Source: Triglochin maritima | Taxonomy: Eukaryota; Streptophyta; Magnoliopsida; Alismatales; Juncaginaceae | Length of the DNA stretch: 64,000 nt | NCBI GenBank assembly: GCA_963682175.1 | Contig: OY821772.1 | Location: forward strand, 17,848,743 to 17,912,742 | Direction of reading: 5' to 3' | Shown here: in pieces, positions 22,701-34,912 of the stretch | Layout: every line of letters begins with the position of its first letter | Position numbering within the stretch: the first letter of the stretch is position 1 | Program-made: the position numbers and the translations under genes | Notes under the pieces: generated by a model | Told to the model about the DNA's origin: nothing | The model's database searches: none | The model's input: only the letters and a program-made list of their open reading frames with translations

Positions 22701-23093
22701 TTTGGCGGTTGAAGAATGAAGAACCGGATCAGAGACTTCACTTTCCAACTTCAAAACTAAGCACCAGACCGGAGATTTAATCGCAAAAACTTGATGATTA
22801 GGAAACTTGATGATTAGAATAGAATTATGAAGAAGAAGAGAATGAGAGATGTGTGAAAAATGAAGAGATTTGGAGGGGTTTATATAGGATTTGGGGTAGT
22901 GGCAAACTTGTAATTTAAAAAAAATAAAAATAAAAAAATAAAAAAGTTGATAGTCGTTGGAGTGCCTCCAACGGCTATCACCTAGGCAAGGCGATCACCC
23001 ATTTCGCCCAGTGGGCGAAAGGCGGTGGTCGCCCAGGCGACCACTGCGACGGGCGGTCGCCTACCGCCTAGGCGATCACCTACGTGAACAATG
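19739..23093 (-). mobile_element. hAT transposon inserted in CACTA array
   Basis: A 3355-bp element with perfect 8-bp target duplication GTATTTAC (19731-19738 and 23094-23101). Termini CAATGTTC... and, inward from the right, CATTGTTC... are imperfect inverted repeats. Subterminal regions are rich in GGTCGCC/GGCGACC motifs. It carries one minus-strand transposase gene, now a pseudogene. Confidence 0.9.
20112..22604 (-). pseudogene. hAT transposase (BED finger, DUF659, hATC), broken
   Basis: Read on the minus strand in order: a BED-type zinc finger (22604-22020; CELCGKE...RHQQHL pattern), a DUF659 region (21957-21703; TLMTDGWTDRSGRNII), a central region (21400-21044), and the hATC dimerisation domain (20747-20112; LTCSASGCERNWSVFERLHS). 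The acidic Ser-rich tail ends at 20112. I see apparent frameshifts near 22075, 21706 and 21060, a TGA near 21465 and a TAG at about 20748-20750 in frame with the hATC part. So no full transposase can be made. The ATG at 22604 begins MAYVPGTS. Confidence 0.88.
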
Positions 23094-23563
23094 GTATTTA
23101 CAACAGACATGCGAGAGAACCTCTATAACGTCAGCTTTAATAAAAAGCGAATGTAGTAATATGGACACTGTCGCGTCAGTTTGCTTGTACAACCGACGTG
23201 GTAGGATCTTTAATAAAAAAATAGAAATCCCCTAAAACTTCGAAATAATTGTGGACCGACGTGGTATGTTCTTTAATAAAAAATAAAAAAAGAGAAATAT
23301 CCTACAACGTCGGTGGTATTTACAACCGACATGCTAGACTGTCTACAACGTCAGTTATGTTATCAGACTAATGTTGTAGGACATTTCTCTTATTTTTTTA
23401 TTTTTTATTTGTTTGATATCTTTATTTCAATCTCAAACCCTGTAGTTCATATTCAATCAAGCAATTCACAACATTAATATCTACCGAACAAGTATGTAAT
23501 ACTCACAACATATTCAGTCCACAAATAACAACAATCATATCCATCAAATGAATAACATTCAAT
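23094..23563. repeat. CACTA left subterminal array, second part
   Basis: Copies of ACCGACGTGGTA(G/T) and TACAACGTCGGTGG at 23150-23350, then AT-rich sequence that is likely the 3' UTR of the leftward TNP2 gene. Confidence 0.7.
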
Positions 23564-26500
23564 TCAACATATACAAATACATCTAGTTAATACTACAACA
23601 TACAATGAAACTTTAGTTTTGACGTTTTCATTTTTGCTCATAGGATCCTTGATCCATATTCCTTCATGATGATCATGTCGAATAATTAAGTTGTCAACAA
23701 TTCTGTCGTCATTGAGCGATTTAAGTTCAGGTACTTGTGCAAACGGGGGAATTTCTCCAATCTCATTAACATATTCTTCAGCCACATTTGTTGTTTTCCT
23801 TCTAAAACTACCGACCATTCATTAGCACATGGGTCTTTTACATAAAATATCTATTTTGCTTGAGATGCCAGAATGAAAGGATCTTCCTTAAAACCTTTCT
23901 TTTTAAGGTTTACCAAAGTAAACCCAAAATCATCAACTTGAAGACCGTTCTTGTTGCCCACACACTTGCATTGAAATACCACAACAGTGAATTTAGTAAA
24001 ATTCAGCTCATATATTTCTTCAATCTGACCATAATAAGATATATTAGATTTCTATCTTTCGAATTACAGATGTGAAACGATTCAACTACCAAAGTGACCC
24101 CACTATTCTACATTGTGCTTTTCTCGTCCTCGATTTTGGTATAGAAAGAAAAACCATTGATATCATAGCCATTATAAGATGTTACTATAGGATTTGGCCT
24201 GTATGCCAACTACTTCAAATTTTCAGAAATATTACAGCTGTACATAGTATCCCTGAACCAATCAACGAAAGCCATATTATGAGCATTAATTACTTGTTGA
24301 TCAATCCAAGAAGGATGTTAATTACTTGTTGCAATCCAAGAAGGATGTTGTTCCCTCACTATGGTCATGTGCTCATCCAAATAAGGTTGGACTTCATTAG
24401 AATTGCACAACACATAGAAATACGCTTTTAAGAGATCCTCACCTTTTGGATTTATTATCTTCGGGCCACGTGTACCTTTACCTTCAATCCTATTTTCATG
24501 TCTGTTCTTAGGAAGTCCCACACTCTTAGTATGAGCCAAGTAATCATTACAAAACTCAATTACCTCTTGAGCTATGTAACCTTCAACGATGCTCATATCT
24601 GGCCTTCGTTGATTCTTACAATAATCTTTCAACTCACCCATGTAATGCTCAAATTGATACGTCTACCTCAAAAATACTAGACCGAGTAGCTTAACTTCTC
24701 TAAGCACATGAATTACCAAATGAACAATAATGTCAAAAAAAGACGGCGGAAAGTACATCTCCAACTGACATATCGTAACAATTACTTCATTCTGCAACTT
24801 ATCCAAATACTTTGCTGCAAATCTTGTTAAAGAACAATAAAATTTGATAATAGCATGTCTAACGTGTTTCAGCAATATCGATCTAATGGCAACTGGTAAC
24901 AACTGTTGCATCAACACATGACAATCATGAGACTTCAAACCAATTAGTTTCAAATCTTTCATTGGAACAAGACTGCTAATATTTGACGAATACCCCTGTG
25001 GCATTTTAACACCATGTAGACACTGACACAAAGCTAATTTCTCCTTTCTAGGCAGTGTAACAGGCTGGTGGTAAATACTTGCGAGTACCTTTACTCTCTG
25101 GTGCCAATTTTGCTCGAATACCAAGTTCAACTAAATCAAGTCTGACAGTATATCCCTCTTTAGTCTTACCCGGTATGTTAAGAAGAGTTCCTAACAAACT
25201 GTCACAGACATTTTTCTCAACATGCATCACATAAATATAGTGTCTGACTTCCAAAGTCTCCCAATAAGGAAGGTTAAAAAATGGATATTTCTCTCCAGCT
25301 ACTCTTATCATTTCCGCGCTTGTAAGGCTTGCCAAATTTGTATTGAATGTTCTTCACCTGCTCAAGAACTTGTCTTCCACTGATTTATGTAGAAAGTTTT
25401 TCGAATTCCTGCTTCCCGTTAAATGCCATTTTCATTTTACGATACAGATGACTCATAGGAAGAAATTTACGATGACCAAGATAAACTGTCTTAATGGCAT
25501 GCAAAAGCTGCAAAGAACATGTGTTTTCTTCACAAATAGGACACACTTTGTGCCTTTTCACAGAATAGCCAGACAAATTTCCACATGCAGGGAAGTCATT
25601 AATTGTCTAAAATATCATCGCACGCATTGTAAATGACTGTTGATGGTAAGCATCCCACACTTGCTCACCATCATTCCACAATTTCTTCAAGTCATCAATT
25701 AGTGGAGCCAGACACACATATATGTCATTGCCTGGTTGTTTTGGACCAGAAATCATTAAAGACAACAAGATGTATCTATGTTTCATGCTTAACCATGGAG
25801 GTAGATTATACATCACTAGTAGAACATGCCACTGACTATGAAGTCTACTCAAACTCTTGTAAAGATTCATTCCATTAGTACACAAACCAAGTCTTCGATT
25901 TCTGGATTCTTGACCGAACACTGGAAATTCTGAATCGATCTTCTTCCACTGCGGAGAATCAGAAGGATGTCGAAGCATCTGATTATTCACTTTATCACGA
26001 TCTATGGGGTAGGCAAACAAATGTTTCAACTAGGGAAAGATCGGAAAATAGCACAACACCTTCGCAGGCGGCCCTTGTACTGGTACATCACCACTCACAA
26101 TTTTCTTTGGTTTATACCGTGTCACGTTACAAACTGAACAACAATGCAGATTTTCATATTGAGCCCTATAAAATATGCAATCATCTGGCATGCATGTATT
26201 TTCCTATACTGCATACCCATTGGACACGATCTTTTTGGCCTCATATGTACGGTCTGGAAGTTCGTTGTTTTCTGGAAGAATTTCTTTTAACAACTTAAGT
26301 AAGGCAGTAAAACTGACATCACTCTAACCGTTTGAGGCTTTAAAGGTATATAACCGTAACACTGCAGACAATCTACTGAAATTGTTGCAATCCGGATACA
26401 AAGGTCTTTCACTGTATAACAACAAATTACTAAGTACTTGTGGTTTATCATCAAACTTTTCGGCAACATCTCGAATCATATCTTCTAACCGATCATCATC

Positions 26501-26770
26501 ATTAACATCTTTCTGTGAAAGACTATCACTTTCTTTACATATTTCATTCTCAACATGCCATATCCAACGCGTATAACCTTCATCAAAACGTTTCTCAAAC
26601 ATATGAGCCTTGATTTCTTTTTAATCTCTTAAGAACATGTTAAGACACTTTCTACACGGACAGAACACCTTTCCTTCGTTTCTTAGATGTGCATTATTTT
26701 GTGCAAACTCTAGGAATTTATCAACTCCGTACTCATACTCATCACTCAGTTGACTTGCAAAAATCCAATT
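23564..26770 (-). pseudogene. TNP2-type CACTA transposase, degraded
   Basis: On the minus strand the family's domains follow in order. A transposase-associated domain comes first (about 26770-26560; YGVDKFLEFAQNN, CPCRKC), then LYSERPLYPDC (26400 region). The TNP2 core follows (26029-25048; MLRHPSDSPQWKKID, LGLCTNGMNLY, YNLPPWLSMKHRYILLSLM, GPKQPGNDI, VWDAY, CPICEE, KTVYLGHRKFLP, MHVEKNVCDSLLGTLLNIPG). Next is a DUF4218-like part (25130-24318; KLIGLKSHDCHVLMQQLLP, GYIAQEVIEFCNDYL), and a DUF4216-like end (about 24250-23564; FYVKDP). The frame shifts at almost every boundary and there are stops, for example TAG before IFYVKDP, so it is not functional as a single protein. In CACTA elements TNP2 cuts the element ends. 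Confidence 0.88.
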
Positions 26771-26859
26771 TCAATTCATTTTTATCTACACAACAACACA
26801 AAATATCATGATATAAAATGAACCGCTACATATTAACACAAAATTAACCAAATCCAAAA

Positions 26860-27396
26860 TTCCCAGGCAAGATAAGCAGATCCACAAAATCACAAGAAAC
26901 CCTTAAAATTCGGGCAAGATACAGACAAGATAAGTATATCCATAAAATCACAATAAACCATTAAAAATTGGAGAAGTGGATAGATGCAAAAGATCCAAAA
27001 AATAGGCAGACAAGATCAATAAATCAACCAAACCGAGAAATCAAAAATTATGTAAAAGAGGGACCTTGTTCGAGTTGATGTGCACCTGAAGAGGACAGAG
27101 AGATATATATCAGAGTCTTGCTGAAGTATGCTATGACAGGTGTTATGGGGTTAGGTCTGAGGGGTGAGCCACAAGATCCACAAAATAAGCAGACAATATC
27201 CACAAAATCAACCAAACGAGAGAAAACAACAAAAAATCGTCTAAAATAGGGACATTGTTCGAGTTGATGTGAGCCTGAAGAGGGCGGAGATTAGACATAT
27301 CAGAGGATGTGAGCCTGAGAAGCAAAGTAACCTAGCAGTGTGCTTGGAGAGGTGTTATGGGGTTTACGATTGAGAGGTGAGAGGTTGGCTACACAG
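26860..27396 (-). repeat. Duplicated leader upstream of TNP2
   Basis: A unit of about 182 bp is present twice (about 27000-27181 and 27182-27370), with phrases such as CATTGTTCGAGTTGATGTG, CCTGAAGAGG and GGTGTTATGGGGTT. A weaker partial copy precedes it from 26860. By position it is the 5' leader or promoter region of the leftward transposase. Confidence 0.6.
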
Positions 27397-27790
27397 GAGT
27401 TTTACTAAAAAACATTACCACACCAGATGTCATGTTTAAACCGACTTGATAATGGATCGACCACGTCGGGTAATTTTTCATATCCGACTTGATAATTAAT
27501 TTTGGATTATGTTTTGTTTTGGTTCAGATTCAAACCCCGTCCAGAGAAATGTAACTCACAGCTAATTTAAATGATGGCTCGAATCTACCCCGTTGAATGG
27601 AATTAATATCCGACGTGATAATGGATTGGAATACAACGTCAAATGGAATGAATATCCGATGTGATAATGTATTGGAATACCACGTCGAATGGAATGAATA
27701 TCCGACATGATAATGGGTCAACCATGTCGGAATCAAATAAAATCCGACGTGGTAGACCCGTTAATCTGCTACGTTTTTCAAAAACCAATT
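27397..27790. repeat. Internal CACTA-like terminus and repeat array
   Basis: Starts ...TTTTACTAAAAAACATTACCAC, similar in layout to the terminus at 19207, and continues with CCGACGTGATAATGG / ACCACGTCGAATGG repeats. The spacer type matches, inverted, the arrays at 37560-38330 and 39330-39640. It may be the left end of a second CACTA element that carries the Ptta-Ulp1 gene. Confidence 0.6.
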
Positions 27791-28613
27791 TTTTTGTCAA
27801 GATTCTCACACTCACACCTACACAGTAGCAAAGAAACCAATAATGGTTTTTCTTTCCACTCTTCCATTAACTTTCATGGAAATTACCTCACATCCTCCAT
27901 TTACTCGACACAACATACTCACCCATGACTCTCCTCTCTCTCACCTCACACACCCACCCGAGAAATGAAGATTCCTGCCCCAACTCCTCCACTTCTCCTC
28001 TCGCCGTCCTGGAACCAACACAACCTTTCTCCCTCCATTAACCACCCCGAGATAGAGGTAACCCACTTCCGCTTACAGTCCCAAATTCGGAAAAGTTAGC
28101 CTAACTTGTACAAACATTTTCTTAGATCATAGTTGCATGTTTAACAAACTGTAAGAATATTTGGTCATTGATTAAGATTGTGGATCTACGGGTTTGCAAT
28201 GGGTAAAAACCGGAGAAAGGTGAGGGATGTAGTGATTTTACTGATGTGTAAGGGTTTAGTGGGGTTTTTGATGGATTGGGGTGTTCTGAAGAGAAATTGA
28301 CGGATTCGGGTTTGGGAGTTGTGCGTTTGTGCTGTGGATGCTCGAATTGGTTTTTTTTATGTTTGTTTAGTTTCTTGCCAAGCTTAGGAAGTGGTTGCTT
28401 CTTTGGTCAGGAGTTATGGTGTTGTTGTTCTTTATATTTTTTCATGGATATGTAATGTATTTGTTGAACATTTGAGTAGTTGCTGTGGTAAATGTTTATT
28501 TGTAGTTTGCGTAATTATATTAGTCAATTCTCCTAAATCTTGAATATTTTGCATAACTTCTAGAATCATTTGTTGTGAACGTAGTTGCATGTATATAGAT
28601 ATTATATGGCAGG
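27791..28613. other. Possible leader exon and intron, no gene assigned
   Basis: A C-rich stretch (27800-28060) ends with a good donor (GAGATAG|AGGTAACC or GAG|GTAACC) and is followed by T-rich intron-like sequence. It could be the first exon of the rightward gene(s), but I cannot join it to a coding exon. Confidence 0.3.
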
Positions 28614-29544
28614 TGTCACACCTTTAAAGTCTTCCGCCACGGGGTGTTGATGCGTGCAGACTGTTTGGGGAATATCGGGTGGCCATATGAGCATAGATGC
28701 TATATGGGGGAGAGGCTTCAACTCGAAGGTGAGCGCCTACGGGACTGCACTTATATGCAGTTGGGAGCGTAGGGCTGGTTGGGAGGCTAAGCCGCTTTCC
28801 TGACGAGCCCAAGGCAAGGCGAAACCAGTCGATGTTGTCTCGCACGCAGAATAGCTGACTGTGTGCACATGTATATGCGCGCGCACATAGTGCTGTGCGG
28901 GCATTGTGCGATTGTCACCGCACAACTCCGTAATAGTTGGTATCAGAGCCAAACCTATACATCCTGAGATGTTAGTGAAAGACTTACAAAAGGCGAGTAG
29001 CAGGGGAGCTTGTACATCTAAGGTGTATCGGACGGTTTGGGAAACTTCCAAGCTCCAGTCTAGAAGCTGCGTAGTTGACCATGTGCTTGTGGGCGAACGT
29101 AAGTAGCCAGGAAACCTCAGAGAGGAATGAGGGGGCATATATTCCCACTCGTAGAATACCTGGATGGTGATAAGTAAGTTCTGCACGTGGACGTGCACGA
29201 TTTTAAAAGGAGGAGAGTTTGTCACACCCTTAAAGTCTTCCGCCAGGGGGTGTTGATGCGTGCAAACTGTTTGGGGGAACATCGGGTGGCCATATGAGAA
29301 TAAATGCTATATGGGGGAGAGGCTTCAACTCGAAGGTGAGCGCCTACGTGACTGCACTTATATGCAGTTGGGAGCGTAGGGCTGGTTGGGAGCTGAAGCC
29401 GCTTTCCTGACGAGCCCAAGGCAGGGCGAAACCAGTCGCCCTGTTGTCTCGCGCGCAGAATAGATGACTGTGTGCGCATGTATATGCGTGCACGCACAGT
29501 GCTGTGCAGGCATTGTGCGACTGTCACTGCACAACTCCGTAATA
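28614..29544 (+). mobile_element. TRIM (miniature LTR retrotransposon)
   Basis: Two LTRs of about 322-325 bp (28614-28935 and 29220-29544), starting TGTCACACC and ending CCGTAATA, flank a 284-bp interior. A PBS matching initiator tRNA-Met, TTGGTATCAGAGCC, begins at 28937. A polypurine tract AAAAGGAGGAGAG directly precedes the 3' LTR. The target duplication is GCAGG (28609-28613 and 29545-29549), though its first base could belong to the LTR. There is no coding capacity, which is normal for TRIMs. The LTRs differ by about a dozen changes. Confidence 0.92.
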
Positions 29545-29587
29545 GCAGGGGATACACTGATATTATATTCATAATGACGCTTGTAGA

Positions 29588-32202
29588 TTGATGCCTCAAA
29601 GTTTTAAAAAATTATGTGATTTGTTTAGAGGTTCGGGTAAGCTAAAGGATTCAGATAACAACATAAGGGTAGAGGAGCAAATGTACATTTTCTTAAGAAC
29701 TTTAGGTCACGGTGACAGTAATAGGTCGTTACAATCAAGATTGCAACATTCCAGGGAAACAATAAGTCAGTATTTTGATGTGGTAACTGATGTTGTGTTT
29801 GAGTGGGCATATAATATGATCAAACCATATACAAGTCTAGCCACAACTCCCCAACACATAGTAGAGGGTTGTGGTGGGAAATATTTTTCGTACTTTAAAG
29901 ACTGTATTGGGGCTCTCGACGAGACACATGTAGATACATTTGTTCCCATCGACATGCAAATTCCTTATCGATCTGGTAGGGACCCGAAAAGGTGCACTCA
30001 AAATGTTCTAGCAGTTTGTGACTTCAATATGAGGTTCACTTTTGTTTCCGCGGGATGGGACAGGTGTGCTCATGATTGCAAAGTCCTCAACCATGCCTTA
30101 GCAGACAGAGCAAATAACTTCCCTAGTTTCCCGGGTTAGTCCCGATCCTAATAATAATTTCAAATCACATTTTATTATAAAAAAATGTATACCCCATTAA
30201 CCAAAACATATGGTACTTGTTACAGACAAGTACTACCTCGTGGATGCTGGATACCCAAATCGAGAAGGTTTCTTGTCTCCTTATAGAAACACAAGGTACC
30301 ATGTCCCCCAGTTTTGAGCACGTGGGCCTAAGGGGAAGAAGGAGTTGTTTAACCACTTGCGTTCATCATTGAGGAATATAATTGAATGGGCATTCAGTGT
30401 GTTAAAGAAAATGTGGACAATTTTTAAAAAGTGAAGTTGGTCATTTGTGCAATGGGTCTGCATAATTACATTATCGAACAACGATTGACTGACGAAATTA
30501 TATTGGAATTCCCAACACAACAAGTAGTTGGTGACCCCGAAAATGAGGAAGTTTGGTTGGGAATTGATTGATCGTTTTATATTAACCGCAAGTGCACGAC
30601 CGCGTTGAAGCGGTGGCAAATACGGGTCGTCCACTGGGAGGTGTGTCGACAATTGGTTTGTTCGAAGGCGAGAGGTAAAAGAAGGAGAGAAAGATTGGTT
30701 ACACTAAACTATACTACAATGCGAAATGAAATGGAGAAGAAGCGATAAAACTAAACCCCAAAGGGGGTAGAGAAATAATGTGAACATAAAAGAGTGTGTG
30801 TGTGTTCATTAAGCTCCTCACAATATGTAGTGCATGAAATCATAAAATTACATCCAACTTTACCTCTACATGAATTAAGATAAGACTACATCATTAAAAC
30901 ATACAAGACAATAATTGGAATGAAGCTACATGAACTCAAGTATAAAGACTATACCCTACTATGCCTCTACATGAATTAAGATTTCACTACATCATTAAAA
31001 CATACAAGACATTAGCTAAGGTAAAGGCAACAAGAGCACATACACTACAAATTGTGTTTCCAATATTAACTTCATCCATATCCTAACCTTATCATTCCCC
31101 ATAAAATAGGTCCACTAATCAAAGCATAAGCTAAGCTTCATTCAAGAGTTAATGCATATCAAAGATAAGAGTGAAAACCCATTAGATGGCGATGGAAATC
31201 ATATAAAGCTCAAGGGATAAAGATAACACACACTTAATACACTACATGATTATATCACATATTTCTCCACCCCCCAAATGGGGATGGAACTATCACTACT
31301 CATTACACTACTGATTAGACTAAGTAAAGAAAACATTTAACTAAGATACAAAAATTACTAAACAAGAGATTAAACAAAGTAAAGCAACCCACACAAAACA
31401 AGCAACATAACAAAACAAGATTAAAAGAAACAAATAAACTTTTATAAACAATGACTCACATTGAAGGTAACATTCTTCTCCACCTTGAGTTATTGCTTCA
31501 AGGCTCACTCCTTAGTAGAGAGAATGCCACCAAACAATGGGTAATTACAATGGAAGGTGAAGAGTTCTATTTATAAGCATGGAAAAAGCTAATCGGGGAC
31601 AATCCCCCGATGTGGGACTAAACCAATACCAAAAATAGCCTAAACACACATTAATACAAGTCCAGGAGAAAACTTAGTGGATCTGGGCTTAACCAGACCG
31701 CCAAGTGGCGGTTCCAGACCGCCAATTGGTGGCCTATAAGCTTCAGATCGGTCTGGATCTTCTGGTGGGCTTTCCTTGGATTGTTTCTTGGTCTTGGATG
31801 CATCTAATTTGTTTAGTGGAGCTCCGACCTGAATCGAATTGACAAAATACTCCCCATGATGGTGTGGAGTTTCCTGTTTTGCTCTTAGGTCCTTCTGTCT
31901 TACGATCAGGTCCTTCTCCCTTGCATCTTGGTCCCCAGGTCTCACAATTAAGTCCTTTTTCCTGCTTTTGGGTCCTTTCATGGCTCTTCTCTTCAAACCT
32001 CTTTATTTCTGAAAACTAAACATAAAACTCGTCACGTAGCATTGCTTAGGTGAAAGATAATGGATATAAGATACAAATATGAGCATGAAACGATGCCAAT
32101 CAGGAATGGATGGTCAACTTGATGAAACAACAACCATGTCTATTAGAAGATATTCAATTTGTGATTTGATCGCCGAAAGTAGAGGTTTGGAATGACATTT
32201 GT
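29588..32202 (+). pseudogene. PIF/Harbinger DDE transposase, broken by solo LTR
   Basis: The first exon (29588 to about 30130) has the HARBI1-like N-terminal part (FKKLCDLFRGSGKL, VEEQMYIFL, HSRETISQYF) and CIGALDETHVDTFVP with the first catalytic Asp. A GT-AG intron follows (acceptor ending at about 30229). The second exon has [19 protein letters not shown] (second Asp) and SSLRNIIEWAFSVLKKMW (Glu). The C-terminal part (CAMGLHNYIIEQRL...) continues across the solo LTR to a TGA at about 32200. Defects are a TGA near 30318, a frameshift near 30425 and the 1.5-kb LTR at 30565. All three catalytic acids are readable, but the gene is dead. It could be a PIF transposon remnant or a captured domesticated relative; no PIF termini were found. 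Confidence 0.85.
30565..32102 (-). mobile_element. Solo LTR, family B, in PIF transposase gene
   Basis: A 1538-bp LTR in reverse orientation: TGATTGATCG... to ...GATGCCAATCA. The target duplication GGAAT is perfect (30560-30564 and 32103-32107), and the transposase frame resumes right after it. Palindromes of the GACCGCCAATTGGCGGTC type sit at 31696-31734. The TATA box is near 31567 on the minus strand. Confidence 0.93.
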
Positions 32203-32351
32203 TGTAAGTTTTGGTAGTGTTAAGTTGTAAAAATTGTAACAACATTGACCCTTTTGATGTCTATAATATATGTGCAGTTTTAAATTACATTCTTTTGTAC
32301 TTTATTGTTGTGTTCAATCAAGACAAGATTGATGCTCCTTCTGATGTTCGT

Positions 32352-34790
32352 TGATTGATACGTTTTAATTAACCTCAAGTGCATGACTGCGTTGAAGTGG
32401 TGGCAAATACGAGTCGATCCACAGGGAGGTGTGTCGACTTTAGTTTGTTTGAAGGCGAGTGGGAAAGAAAGGACAGAAAGGGGTTGCGATCAAACTACAC
32501 TAAGATGCAAAAGGAAATGGATAATAAGCAATAAAACTAAACCCCATAGGGGGTAGATAAAAGAGTGTGAATACAAAGATATGTGTATGTGTGTTCAATT
32601 AAGCTCATAAAAACATGTAGTACATGAAAATCATAAAACTACATCCGACTTTGCCTCCACATGAATTAAGAAAACACAATATCATTAAAACATACAAGAC
32701 AATAATTGGAAGGAAGCTAAATGAACTCATGTATAAAGACCAAACCCTCACTATTCCTCCACATGAAATAAGATTTACACAATCATTAAAACATACAAGA
32801 CATTAAACAAGGTAAAGACAACAAGAGTACATGCAACTACAAATCATGTTTCCTTCATCAATTCCATCCATATCCTCACCTTATCATTCCCCATAAAATA
32901 GGACCACTAATCTAAGCATAAGCTAAGCTTCATTCAAGAGCATTAGCATATCAAAGACAAGAGTGAAATCCCATTAGATGGTTATGGAAATCATATAAGG
33001 CTCAAGGGATTAATATAACACACACCTAATACACCACATGATCATATCACATATTTCTCCACCCCCCAAATGGGGATGAAACTACTCACTAATCATTACA
33101 CTACAACCTACATTAAAATGAAACATTCTACTGAAATGAAATTAAACTAAGCAAGCAAGAAATATAAAAGAAGCTAAAAGGACATAAAACTAAACAAGCA
33201 TGCAAGTAGGGGTGTGCAGAACCCGGTCCGGTCCGGAACCAACCGGCCCAGGTTTCGGTCCAGACATTTTAAAAATTTGGTTTTGGACCGGTCCGGTTTT
33301 TGTTTTTTTTTAATTTTTAAGGTTAAAAACCGGTCCGGTCAGATTTCCGGTCCAGACCAGTTCGGTTCGGTCCGGACGCACAACCCTCTCTCCACCAGGG
33401 TTTTTGCTTCAAGGCTTTAACTCCTAGTAGAGAGGATGACCACCAAGAGAGAGAGAGATGGGGTACAAGATAGGAGGGAGAGTTCTATTTATATCCATAG
33501 AAAAAGGTAATCCGGGAAAATCCCCCCGTATGGGACTAAACAAATACCAAGAATAGATTAAATACACACTAATACGCGACCTTAGGAAATCTTAGCAGAT
33601 CTGGATCAAAACAGACGGCCAATTAGCGGTCTTGGTTGTTTGGATCCGGCTGTTGTTTCGTGTGGGCTTTTCTGGATGTCTTTGTGTGTCTTTGATGCAT
33701 CTACTTCGCTTTCTGGAGCTCCGACCCTAATAGAATTGCCAAAATACTCCCCATGATGGCGTGGAGTATTCTTGTTTTCTCATTGGTCCTTCGATTTTAC
33801 ATTCAGGTCCTTTGATCTTGCATCTTAGTCCTCGAGTCTCTCAATTCAGTCCTTTTCCCTGGTTTTAGGTCCATTTATAGTCTCTCATTCTCAAACCTAC
33901 TTATTCCTGAAAACTAAACATTAAACTCATTACATTGCATTGTTTGAATGAAATATAATGGATATAAGGCACAAAGATATGCATGAAATGATGTCAATCA
34001 AATACGCCCACACCTAACTTTTGCTAGTCCCGAGTAAAACAAAGAAAGAGAAAAATGAAAGAAAGGAAAAAGCATACGAAAAACAGGGAAAACCTAACTC
34101 ACTTTCGTCGGAATCACGGTTGCACTTAGCACGTGCAACAAGCCGTTAAACCTCCTTATCGCCAAGGAGGAGGAGTATTGTCTCCTGAGGGTTTTCAACG
34201 GATATACCCACAAAATCCGAACACAGATTCATTGTTCAATCTATAAACTCGACTCGATGGACTCATTTTTATCGATTATTGGACGCGGTAATCCTACGGG
34301 CCAACTTTATGGATGTATTCAGTCCACACACCTAGCCTAATGAACCATTCGTGCAAGTTAACTAAGGACATAAGTGAAAGACATGGACAACCTCAACATT
34401 CTCAAGTGATACAAAGTGTAAAGTCTATTAAGGTTCTTATTTGCATTACCATTTTTTTCCTTCTTTTTTCTTTTTATTAGTTGGAGCTTCATTCTCCCAA
34501 GGTCAGGTTTCGTGCATCATTGCCTATGAGGACTTACACTATCACGTACACCTTTCCTCAAATCTCCAAATAGGGCAATCCCTACAGCCCGTATAACGAG
34601 AGTTCGGTCGGCGCATCCCAAGTCTGATGACTTGAAAGCACCAGACACAAAGTCCCTTCAGACCTACTTTCCCGAGTGATAGGAGCCGTGCGAGAAGAGA
34701 GAACAACTACTCACAAACATGTTTATTTTTGCGTAATATAAGGATTGTGACCGTTCTGCTACTTACAGTTTCATTTCGTTAAAGACATGG
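32352..34790 (-). mobile_element. Truncated family-B element: 3' LTR plus internal stub
   Basis: A family-B LTR in reverse orientation (32352-34000) is followed by the internal 3' region: purine-tract complement, TTTTGCTAGTCCCGAG, the conserved hairpin (34119-34139), a second stem CCTCCTT/AAGGAGG (34151-34170), and sequence that fades by about 34790. There is no other LTR, so one end is deleted. Its right end meets the Ptta-Ulp1 gene. Confidence 0.8.
33207..33388. mobile_element. Small hAT-like MITE inside family-B LTR
   Basis: About 182 bp, starting TAGGGGTGTGCA and ending GCACAACCCTC, with many CCGGTCCGGT repeats between. This is the usual look of non-autonomous hAT elements in plants. The block is absent from the other family-B LTRs here. 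I could not see an 8-bp target duplication. Confidence 0.6.
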
Positions 34791-34912
34791 GCTGAGTTCA
34801 AAAGAACTAAACTTTCTCCAGAATTTATGGTATTATATACTCAATTTTTTAATACGTAGAATTTATAATTTTAATTTGATAATTAATCCATTATATTCTT
34901 TTTCGGGAACTA

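Noticed and set aside
27770..27810. Right end of a small CACTA element at about 27.8 kb
   Set aside because: TTTTTTGTCAAGATTC resembles the expected terminus only loosely, and no 3-bp duplication with 19204-19206 was found.
28737..29599. Minus-strand frames of 181 and 125 aa
   Set aside because: Antisense to the TRIM LTRs, and similar to each other only because the LTRs repeat.
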